Below, piece by piece: positions 1 through 5,073 of a stretch of 5,073 nt of DNA. The DNA is taken from assembly GCA_031283505.1 (NCBI GenBank), contig JAITBO010000331.1, positions 1 to 5,073 on the forward strand, written 5' to 3'. Every line of letters starts with the position of its first letter. Position 1 is the stretch's first letter. The notes under the pieces were generated by a model. The model did no database searches and was not told the origin of the DNA. It saw only the letters and a list, made by a program, of their open reading frames with translations. This DNA comes from Treponema sp. GTDB lineage: Bacteria > Spirochaetota > Spirochaetia > Treponematales > Breznakiellaceae. The position numbers and the translations under genes were made by a program.

Positions 1-202
1 AAAAAAGTATGGTGAAAAAGGCTCCTGTCAGGAGGATGGTCAGGACCCGGCGGCCTGATATTGGCTAGGTTTTTGTTTCCGGGCAACCGCCCCTTTTCGA
101 CTAGATTAATTATTAGGCAATGCGACCCCTTGACTTGTTCGTAGAAAAGCCCGATGCTGTGGTGGTTAAGGGATAGACCATATTAGGCATATTGCTCCTG
201 CT
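1..202. other. Left edge with no supported gene
   Basis: No frame gives a recognisable protein here. The plus frame starting at base 2 is open from the window edge to a stop at 56-58 (ending ...DGQDPAA), so it could be the last residues of an upstream gene, but 18 residues are too few to judge. A 13-bp near-palindrome (CTCCTG-T-CAGGAG, 22-34) lies inside it. The stretch may also include the lost 5' part of the transposase remnant that starts near 203, but I could not match its translation to that family. Confidence 0.4.
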
Positions 203-928
203 TTGCCCGGTGCCGATTCTTTTTACTCTACTGTGTTATGGTCTTCAAGGCCCGGCTCAATTGTTTGCTGTCGGCTTTTTGTCCTACCATCCGGCGCCTG
301 TTTCTTGATTCCCTCCAGTATGTTGAAAATCAGTGATAAGGAAGTGGACCGGGAGGGTTCAGGTATGTATATACCGTTGAGGGACAGCCCGGACGCCCTG
401 CTGGTGAACTACCTGTATATTCAGATGAGGAACGGGAAGACGGGGAACTTGTTTATAGGAACATCTGGGTAACGGACAAGGAGATACGGGTGGAGAGCGT
501 GGAGCGGAGTGCGGGAGGGCGCGGAGGAAGATAGAGAACGAGCACAACAATAGAGTTGAAAAACCAAGGGAACAACCTGGAACATAGCTTTGGGCATGGG
601 AAGAAGCATCCCAGGGGGTTGTATTTTTTGTTGAATCTGCTGGCGTATCAGTTTCATCCGCTGTTGGAACTGGGCGATGAGGAGTACCGGAAGGCGCGTG
701 CTACGGCGGGGCGGCGAGATACGTTTTTTACCATATATAGGCAGCATTACGCTATACGCTGTATGAAACATGGCGGGATTTTTGCTTTTTGTCCGTGGTG
801 AGGACTTCATCGACGATGATGGGGGTAAACTGCGAATTACTACATTCCCGGAATTCGGGTTGACAGGAAAATATTTATGGCTTAAAATGTTACCTTCATG
901 CTTATTCTGTTATGTAAATGTGGTGTAA
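203..928 (+). pseudogene. Degraded DDE transposase (IS4-like), multiple frameshifts
   Basis: This is the remnant of a cut-and-paste transposase; it cannot make a working enzyme. Using forward frames named by position modulo 3, the pieces run as follows. Frame 2, about 203-443, has GADSFYS (probably the eroded GDD catalytic region), then LFVLPSG about 25 residues on, then PLRDSPDALLVNYLY. Frame 1, 445 to about 520, has ELVYRNIWVTDKEI. Frame 3, about 519-551, has RRKIENEHNN. Frame 1, 556 to about 745, has LKNQGNNLEHSFGHGKKH, LLNLLAYQFH and GRRDTFF. Frame 3, 759 to about 778, has LYETWRDF. Frame 1 again gives FAF. Frame 2, 791-928, has VRGEDFIDDDGGKLRITTFP and ends at a TAA. The order and spacing match, as I recall them, transposases carrying the ENEHNN...LEHNFGHGK signature, often annotated IS4-like; the exact IS group is uncertain. 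At least five single-base shifts are needed, two of them at T runs near 777-790. The N-terminal part was not found. Confidence 0.75.
860..888 (+). promoter_or_regulatory. Candidate sigma70-type promoter
   Basis: A perfect -35 box TTGACA (860-865) is followed after 17 bp by TAAAAT (883-888), which matches the TATAAT consensus at five of six positions. Transcription would start near 895 and run rightward through the repeat array towards the receptor gene at 1582, with no clear stop in between. The site lies inside the 3' end of the transposase remnant (codons for GLTGKYLWLKM), so it may be fortuitous, or an outward promoter of the old insertion sequence that now serves downstream DNA. Confidence 0.4.
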
Positions 929-1066
929 GAATTGTAAGATGAGGAGTCAGGTAATTGCCGGTGTGGTTTTTATTGTTTTAACCCCTATGGCCCGGCTGGT
1001 AAAGGAGAGCGTTTCTATAGTATGGGAAAAATTAAAAACTGAGGCAGGCCAGCCCTTATATTACCT

Positions 1067-1103
1067 GAGGCTGTTTCAAAACTTCAGTTTTTGGAACAGC
1101 TTC
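1067..1103 (+). repeat. Palindromic repeat, copy A
   Basis: The arm 1067-1081 (GAGGCTGTTTCAAAA) pairs with 1089-1103 (TTTTGGAACAGCTTC) to give 15 continuous pairs. Two of these are G-U wobbles on the plus strand (1069/1101 and 1076/1094); one more pair, 1082/1087, closes the loop if T1088 bulges out. The core GCTGTTTCAAAA...TTTTGAAACAGC is shared with the hairpins at 1310-1350 and 1523-1559. No T run follows, so it does not look like an ordinary intrinsic terminator. Confidence 0.7.
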
Positions 1104-1280
1104 CTTGGATTCACCTTATTTACCATAATATAAGCAAGAAATGTGCCAAAACGGTTGTTATGGGGTTTGCGGGTTAGAATGGTAAGTCCGCCGTTTTCTT
1201 CGGGATATTTTGAATTGGATGATGTGAGAGACAGCCCTCTGGCGCGGAGCTTACATATCCTCCGGTTTTGAGAATGCTCA
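1104..1280. other. Non-coding stretch between repeats
   Basis: I see no convincing gene here. Two weak inverted repeats are visible: AAAACGG (1148-1154) with CCGTTTT (1191-1197) across 36 bases, and CGGAG (1245-1249) with CTCCG (1260-1264) across 10 bases. Neither is strong alone, but they fit the palindrome-rich character of the whole interval 1067-1559. Confidence 0.4.
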
Positions 1281-1298
1281 CGGGAACATAAGTTTCCG
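1281..1298 (+). repeat. Short hairpin before repeat copy B
   Basis: CGGGAAC (1281-1287) pairs with GTTTCCG (1292-1298) around the loop ATAA, giving 7 pairs with one G-U wobble (1284/1295) on the plus strand. It stands 11 bases ahead of repeat copy B and looks like the first of the closely spaced run of hairpins that continues to 1559. Confidence 0.45.
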
Positions 1299-1309
1299 GC
1301 AGACATAAA

Positions 1310-1350
1310 TAAGCCTGTTTCAAAACCCGGTTGGTTTTGAAACAGGCTTA
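1310..1350 (+). repeat. Palindromic repeat, copy B (perfect 18-bp stem)
   Basis: The arm 1310-1327 (TAAGCCTGTTTCAAAACC) is the exact reverse complement of 1333-1350, around the 5-base loop CGGTT. It is the best-preserved of the three related palindromes in this interval. The stem is strong, but neither strand has a T run after it, so a terminator role is not supported. It abuts, and shares base 1350 with, the possible four-way junction that follows. Confidence 0.8.
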
Positions 1351-1465
1351 GGGACTGTGCATAAATAAAATGCATAGCATTTTATTTTAATTGCTGCGAA
1401 CCTTTGGTTCGATGTAATAAGGAAATAATATGACCAAACGGTCATGTTATTTCTGTACAGTTCCT
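1350..1465 (+). ncRNA. Candidate structured RNA: four-way junction
   Basis: An outer stem pairs 1350-1361 (AGGGACTGTGCA) with 1454-1465 (TGTACAGTTCCT): 12 continuous pairs, two of them G-U (1353/1462, 1359/1456). It encloses three hairpins. These are 1363-1373 with 1377-1387 (11 perfect pairs, loop ATA); CGAACC 1397-1402 with GGTTCG 1406-1411 (loop TTT); and 1422-1435 with 1440-1453 (14 pairs, one U-G at 1429/1446, loop AAAC). The joining strands are 1, 9, 10 and 0 bases. All non-Watson-Crick pairs are G-U on the plus strand and would be A-C mismatches in a minus-strand transcript, which favours a plus-strand RNA. It does not fit a tRNA, and I recognise no known RNA family. A short mobile element made of palindromes is the main alternative. 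Confidence 0.4.
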
Positions 1466-1467
1466 TA

Positions 1468-1524
1468 GGACTAAAGTCCGATGGAAAAAACGGTTTAAAA
1501 CCCGCTTTTCCTTAATTTTAAGGA
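1468..1524 (+). repeat. Cluster of short palindromes after the junction
   Basis: Three small inverted repeats follow one another: GGAC (1468-1471) with GTCC (1476-1479) around TAAA; GGTTT (1492-1496) with AAACC (1498-1502), which is nearly a plain palindrome; and TCCTTA (1509-1514) with TAAGGA (1519-1524). The last shares bases 1523-1524 with repeat copy C, so the two hairpins cannot both form fully. Individually these are weak; their density is what is notable. Confidence 0.4.
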
Positions 1525-1559
1525 AGCTGTTGCAAAATCTGACATTTTGAAACAGCTTC
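1523..1559 (+). repeat. Palindromic repeat, copy C, in the receptor gene leader
   Basis: The arm 1523-1538 (GAAGCTGTTGCAAAAT) pairs with 1544-1559 (ATTTTGAAACAGCTTC) around the loop CTGAC: 16 positions with one G-A mismatch (1532/1550). It shares its core with the copies at 1067 and 1310. It ends 11 bases before the ribosome binding site of the chemotaxis receptor, so any transcript of that gene starting upstream carries this stem in its leader. It does not cover the GGAGG itself. Confidence 0.75.
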
Positions 1560-1570
1560 AAATGTTATTT

Positions 1571-1575
1571 GGAGG
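1571..1575 (+). promoter_or_regulatory. Ribosome binding site of the chemotaxis receptor
   Basis: GGAGG lies 6 bases before the ATG at 1582. This strong, well-spaced site fixes the start of the receptor gene and shows that the frame is meant to be translated. Confidence 0.85.
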
Positions 1576-1581
1576 CTATTT

Positions 1582-3786
1582 ATGAAGCTCAAATTCAAAC
1601 TAAGCATTATCGTGATTTCAATCCTGGTTGTTGTTGTCGGGGGGCTTTCCACCCTGATTCTATACCAGGCCAGGTCCGTTATTACAGAACTAACGGTTGA
1701 AAGTGTTACACGGCTGGCGTCTCAACAGGCAGCCTATTGGGAGGGACGGGAAGAAGGTTATCTCAAGATCGCTACCGTGGCGGCTGGGTTTTTGAACGCC
1801 TATGAACAGACCGAACCGGAACGGCGGCGGGCGCGGTTTGACCAATTTCTGCAAGCAACCCTGATTGCGGAACCCAATCTGGTTAGCATTTTCGCCATCT
1901 TTAAACCAAGTGCTCTTGACGGCCTGGACGCCCAGTATCGGGGTGTTACCGGTTCTACCGCCGAGGGGATTTACGCCCCCTGCGCTACCCGGAAATCAGG
2001 AAAGGTGGATTATCAGACCTATGAAAATGTTGCCACCGCCCTAGAGGTCATCAACGGGCCCAATAACCGGAAACAGACGATAACGGATTTGGAACCCTCA
2101 ATATTAAATGGTAAACAGACTTATGAATTTCGTATAGGCGTACCGATTATCAATAACCGGAACAATGAAGTGGTAGGCTTGGTCGGGGTCGCCGTGGTGA
2201 TTGACGGGGTCCAGCCTATTGTGGACCAAATGTTAAAAGATCACGCGGATATCAGCGCCATGTCGGTTTATTCCGACAGCGGTTTTATTTTAGGTAGTAC
2301 TGATCCCAGCCGGATAGGAAAAAATATGCTGGAAGCGGATAGGGGACTCTATGGCAGCGTCATCAACGAAGCGTCCCAGGCCATAAAAATTGGGAATAGT
2401 TTCCAAACCAGGCAGTTTTCGTCGCTGTTAAAGACAAACATAGAAGTCATTTTATATCCCTTTTTCATTGGGGAAACCGGCGCTTCGTGGTCCATCATGA
2501 TTGGCGTCAGGGAAGACTATATGCTCCGGCATGTTACCGCTCTAACCCGGATTGTGGTAATTATTGCGGTGATTACAGCCTTGGCGGTAATGGTCATCAT
2601 CTTCTTCGTTCTGAGTTCCACTACCAAACCTATTGTCAAGGTCGCAATGACCCTAAAGGATATTTCGGAAGGGGAGGGAGACCTGACCAAAAAAGTAAAT
2701 GTCCAATCCAAGGATGAGATTGGCGAATTGGCCGTTTACTTCAACAAAACCCTGGAAAAAATAAAAGCCCTGATTATCACCATCAAACATCAGTCGGTAG
2801 ATCTCTTTGATATTGGAAACGAACTGGCGTCCAACATGACTGAAACCGCCGCAGCCATCAACGAGATTACCTCAAACATCCAGAGTATCAAAGGCCGGGT
2901 TATTAATCAGTCCGCTTCGGTTACCGAGACCAACGCCACCATGGAACAGATTACCCTTAATATCGACAAACTCAACGATAACGTAGAGAAACAGACCGAC
3001 AGCGTGTCCAAATCTTCCAGCGCCATCGAGGAGATGATCGCCAACATTAACTCTGTTACCCAGACCCTGGCGAAAAATGCCCGGAGCGTACAGGAACTGC
3101 TGGAAGCCAGCGATGTTGGCCGGTCGGGACTACAGGACGTAGCTACAGATATTCAGGGTATTGCCCGGGAATCTGAGGGCCTTATGGAAATCAACGCGGT
3201 GATGGAAAACATCGCCAGCCAGACCAACCTGCTCTCGATGAATGCGGCCATAGAGGCGGCTCACGCCGGGGAAGCGGGGAAGGGATTTGCGGTAGTAGCC
3301 GATGAAATCCGCAAGCTTGCCGAAAGTTCCGGGGAACAATCCAAGACCATAGGGACGGTATTGAAAAAAATCAAGGAATCCATCGACAAGATCACCCGTT
3401 CTACAGAGAATGTGCTTAATAAATTTGAAGCGATTGATACCGGGGTCCGGCTTGTATCCGAGCAGTCAGAGAATATCCGAAACGCCATGGAAGAACAGAG
3501 CGTAGGGAGTCAGCAGATTCTGGATGTTATCGGCCAGCTCAACGGAATTACCCAGATGGTAAAAAGCGGCTCCGATGAAATGCTAGAGGGTAGTAAAGAG
3601 ATAATCCAGGAAGGGAAAAACCTTGAAATGGCGACTCAGGAGATCACCAACGGAATGAACGAGATGGCCATTGGAGCGGATCAGATCAACGTGGCGGTTA
3701 ACCGGGTAAATGAAATCAGCGGACAGAATAAAGAGAATATCGACATTCTGGTCAAGGAAGTATCCCGCTTTAAGGTCGATGAATAA
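1582..3786 (+). CDS. Methyl-accepting chemotaxis protein with Cache sensor
   Basis: This is a transmembrane receptor that senses a periplasmic ligand and controls the CheA kinase through CheW, steering motility. The 734 residues hold a first membrane helix (about 8-29), a periplasmic region of about 285 residues, a second helix (about 324-344), a HAMP domain (about 345-397, with GEGDLTKKV and KDEIGELA) and a long coiled-coil signalling domain. The periplasmic region looks like a double Cache fold: near its end it has [20 protein letters not shown] and later [12 protein letters not shown]. The signalling tip is complete (Q547[23 protein letters not shown], with E558 and the AGEAGKGF turn intact), followed by [11 protein letters not shown]. 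The C-terminus is VSRFKVDE, without an NWETF-type tether for CheR. The ligand cannot be read from the sequence. No che gene adjoins it, so it is a stand-alone receptor gene. The start is set by GGAGG at 1571-1575. The leader contains a hairpin repeat (1523-1559). No disruption is seen. Confidence 0.96.
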   Translation: MKLKFKLSIIVISILVVVVGGLSTLILYQARSVITELTVESVTRLASQQAAYWEGREEGYLKIATVAAGFLNAYEQTEPERRRARFDQFLQATLIAEPNLVSIFAIFKPSALDGLDAQYRGVTGSTAEGIYAPCATRKSGKVDYQTYENVATALEVINGPNNRKQTITDLEPSILNGKQTYEFRIGVPIINNRNNEVVGLVGVAVVIDGVQPIVDQMLKDHADISAMSVYSDSGFILGSTDPSRIGKNMLEADRGLYGSVINEASQAIKIGNSFQTRQFSSLLKTNIEVILYPFFIGETGASWSIMIGVREDYMLRHVTALTRIVVIIAVITALAVMVIIFFVLSSTTKPIVKVAMTLKDISEGEGDLTKKVNVQSKDEIGELAVYFNKTLEKIKALIITIKHQSVDLFDIGNELASNMTETAAAINEITSNIQSIKGRVINQSASVTETNATMEQITLNIDKLNDNVEKQTDSVSKSSSAIEEMIANINSVTQTLAKNARSVQELLEASDVGRSGLQDVATDIQGIARESEGLMEINAVMENIASQTNLLSMNAAIEAAHAGEAGKGFAVVADEIRKLAESSGEQSKTIGTVLKKIKESIDKITRSTENVLNKFEAIDTGVRLVSEQSENIRNAMEEQSVGSQQILDVIGQLNGITQMVKSGSDEMLEGSKEIIQEGKNLEMATQEITNGMNEMAIGADQINVAVNRVNEISGQNKENIDILVKEVSRFKVDE

Positions 3787-3819
3787 AACCATGTCCGGCG
3801 GTTTGACGGCGCCTGCGGC

Positions 3820-4869
3820 TTACTGGTAAATAATCATGTAGGGCCGCGGGTTAAGGCCGAACACTTCCGCCGGGCTCATGAGGGGGCTGTCGTAGCCCGC
3901 GCCGGGGATATTAAAATTGTAGAAAAGCTTGAAGCCTTTAATGGGCATATTGAGCGCTTGGGCGTTATAAGCGTAGGAATCCCGCTTGATGGCGGGATTG
4001 CCGAAGCCGTCGGCGCAGTGAACAAGCTGAACGCCTTCATAATTGGTTTTTACTTTTTCACGTTCCCGAATCATCCGCCAGTTAAACTGGTGAATTACCA
4101 GTATCCGTTCTCCCCGGATGTCTTGTTCCCGTATGTAATCTGACATGATCCGTTGTATTTCGTTGATTTCATCGGCAGTAACCGTGCCGATTTCCCGCAT
4201 GGGATTGGTAGTCCGCCACTCGGGGTCCAGGGCGAGATGTATGTTGGAGTACCGCAGATAGGGGAGCAGCTTTTTGAGGGCATCCTCCGGCTTATACCGG
4301 CCAATCTGGTGATCGATGAATACCAGAATGTCCTTTTCCAGAGCGTACTGTATGTACTGTTGGAGTATTTCTTCCCGGATTATGCCAATTTCTCCTTTGG
4401 GCCACGCGGTCCCGTAAATTATATAGAAAGCTTTTCGAACCCCGCGTCCTCCGTTTACGGCTTTATATTCTTCCGCCAAATTACTGAGTATGGCGTCCAA
4501 TTCCTCTATCGGATACCTGCCGAGTATGCCCATCTTCATGGAAAGCGGGTGTCCGTAAAAAGCCAGAATATCGTCATTCAGCAAAATTGAATGACTGTTA
4601 TCTTCAACCGGGGCGTCCTGCACTATTTCTGACTGGGCGGGAACCCAGTATGGAGCGACCGCTTCCCTGGCCCGGACATTCATGAGATGTTCCGTAAAAT
4701 AGGCGGACGGGAAAAGGCGTTCGGTTGTCCGTAGGCTTTGCACCGTAATTGGAGCAGTGGAAGGGAAGGGTGAATTCTCCGCTTCTCCTCGTACGGGAAG
4801 TGCCGTCAGGAGAGTCAGAATGCAAAATAATACCGGCAAATAGCTGTTTAACGGAGTTTTAATGCACAT
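3820..4869 (-). CDS. Predicted secreted protein, uncharacterised family (TIM-barrel-like?)
   Basis: The function is unknown. The 349 residues begin with a likely signal peptide (hydrophobic about 10-25, possible cleavage after LPVRG at 28); C16 is not in a convincing lipobox. The mature part carries conserved-looking motifs at intervals: FYGHPLSMKMGILGRY (104-119), FIDHQIG (184-190), HLALDPEW (211-218, with D215 and E217), ILVIHQF (256-262), CADGFGNPAIK (285-295), GFKLFYNF (312-319) and a C-terminal IIYQ. I recall a similar motif order in uncharacterised secreted proteins of actinobacteria and others. Repeated strand-end acidic residues suggest a TIM barrel, perhaps glycosidase-like, but this is inference. 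The ATG at 4869 has no good Shine-Dalgarno sequence. The gene converges with the chemotaxis receptor across 33 bp that hold no clear terminator. An IS630-type transposase end lies 97 bp upstream in the same orientation. Confidence 0.88.
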   Translation of the reverse strand: MCIKTPLNSYLPVLFCILTLLTALPVRGEAENSPFPSTAPITVQSLRTTERLFPSAYFTEHLMNVRAREAVAPYWVPAQSEIVQDAPVEDNSHSILLNDDILAFYGHPLSMKMGILGRYPIEELDAILSNLAEEYKAVNGGRGVRKAFYIIYGTAWPKGEIGIIREEILQQYIQYALEKDILVFIDHQIGRYKPEDALKKLLPYLRYSNIHLALDPEWRTTNPMREIGTVTADEINEIQRIMSDYIREQDIRGERILVIHQFNWRMIREREKVKTNYEGVQLVHCADGFGNPAIKRDSYAYNAQALNMPIKGFKLFYNFNIPGAGYDSPLMSPAEVFGLNPRPYMIIYQ

Positions 4870-4966
4870 TATTTTTCAAGTATCGGCAGGCAGGAGGAAA
4901 TTCATAAGGCAAGATAACTCATGTTACACAGAAAGAATAATATGAACCACTAGTACCTTGCCTAGA
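4870..4966 (-). other. Spacer between the IS630 transposase end and the secreted-protein gene
   Basis: This 97-bp spacer must hold the end of the insertion sequence and probably the promoter of the downstream minus-strand gene. I could not identify either securely. It contains a small palindrome, CCACTAGTACC (4948-4958, ACTAGT core). TA dinucleotides, the usual IS630 target, occur at several places, so the element border stays undetermined. No good -35/-10 pair is visible on the minus strand. Confidence 0.35.
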
Positions 4967-5073
4967 CTAAAACTCTGGATATAAGCCGTGAAGTTTTATC
5001 CGGGCATCTTCCGTCGTAAACTGCCACCGGACTATTTTGTGCTTTGTATTCCGGTCAACCTGCCATGCTTCAA
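4967..5073 (-). CDS. IS630-family transposase, C-terminal end (runs off window)
   Basis: The minus frame entering from the right edge reads 35 residues before its TAG stop at 4967-4969. It begins EAWQVDRN and contains KIVRWQFTTEDARIKLHGL, then YPEF. The pattern I-x-W-x-F-TTEDARIKL-x-x-LYP is the usual C-terminus of IS630-type (Tc1/mariner-like) transposases, which act after the DDE catalytic core. The catalytic residues lie beyond the window, so I cannot say whether the gene is intact. No frameshift is seen in the visible part. Confidence 0.75.
   Translation of the reverse strand, partial: EAWQVDRNTKHKIVRWQFTTEDARIKLHGLYPEF

Noticed and set aside
111..189. Exact 9-bp direct repeat TATTAGGCA at 111-119 and 181-189, considered as a target-site duplication
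   Set aside because: Nothing resembling an element lies between the copies, and a 9-bp repeat in 200 bp of AT-rich sequence can arise by chance.
421..810. 129-residue minus-strand open frame
   Set aside because: It is the antisense shadow of the transposase remnant; the plus-strand frames carry the family motifs.
918..1133. 71-residue plus-strand open frame (start ATG 918, alternative ATG 939 close to an AGGAG)
   Set aside because: It is short, resembles no family I know, overlaps the 3' end of the transposase remnant, and its last part is translated from palindromic repeat copy A. The AGGAG at 940-944 is not placed to serve either ATG.
1076..1375. 99-residue minus-strand open frame across the repeat array
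   Set aside because: Both ends lie in palindromic repeats, it has no recognisable motif or ribosome binding site, and the structure signal in this interval favours plus-strand RNA.
1391..1418. Possible promoter TTGCTG, 16 bp, TGTAAT before the receptor gene
   Set aside because: The -35 box matches consensus at only three of six positions, and the spacer is the CGAACC/GGTTCG hairpin, so the match is more likely incidental.
1350..1465. tRNA or tRNA-like gene, because of the cloverleaf outline
   Set aside because: The stem lengths (12, 11, 6 and 14 pairs), the loops of 3-4 bases, and the absence of T-loop or anticodon-loop features do not fit a tRNA.
3787..3819. Possible shared terminator between the convergent genes
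   Set aside because: Only a 4-bp stem (GGCG 3797-3800 with CGCC 3810-3813) is present, and no T run follows on either strand.
4153..4590. 145-residue plus-strand open frame
   Set aside because: It lies entirely antisense to the well-supported secreted-protein gene and has no motif or ribosome binding site of its own.

Overview
The window looks like part of a spirochaete chromosome, most likely a Treponema of the termite-gut type. This rests on the build of the large chemotaxis receptor, the moderate base composition, and the mix of decayed insertion sequences with short palindromic repeats. It is an inference; no ribosomal or other marker gene is present.

Layout from left to right. Positions 1-202 hold no gene I can support. 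Positions 203-928 are a badly frameshifted remnant of a DDE transposase (IS4-like, with the ENEHNN and LEHxFGHGKKH signature), whose pieces can be followed through all three forward frames. A good sigma70-type promoter sequence lies inside its 3' end (860-888). Positions 929-1581 contain no convincing protein gene but are packed with inverted repeats. Three copies of one palindromic repeat (1067-1103, 1310-1350, 1523-1559) frame a run of further hairpins. Within that run, 1350-1465 can fold as a closed four-way junction. Nearly all imperfect pairs across the region are G-U wobbles on the plus strand, which favours a plus-strand RNA.

Positions 1582-3786 encode an intact transmembrane methyl-accepting chemotaxis protein with a periplasmic Cache sensor, a HAMP domain and a complete signalling hairpin, preceded by a clear ribosome binding site. 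A convergent gene at 3820-4869 on the minus strand encodes a predicted secreted protein of a conserved but uncharacterised family, possibly a TIM barrel. Upstream of it and in the same orientation, 4967-5073 is the C-terminal end of an IS630-family transposase that runs off the right edge.

The receptor and the secreted protein face each other across 33 bp and need not work together. The item most worth following is the structured array 1281-1559 in front of the receptor gene: it may be a structured RNA, a leader controlling the receptor, or a non-autonomous mobile element.
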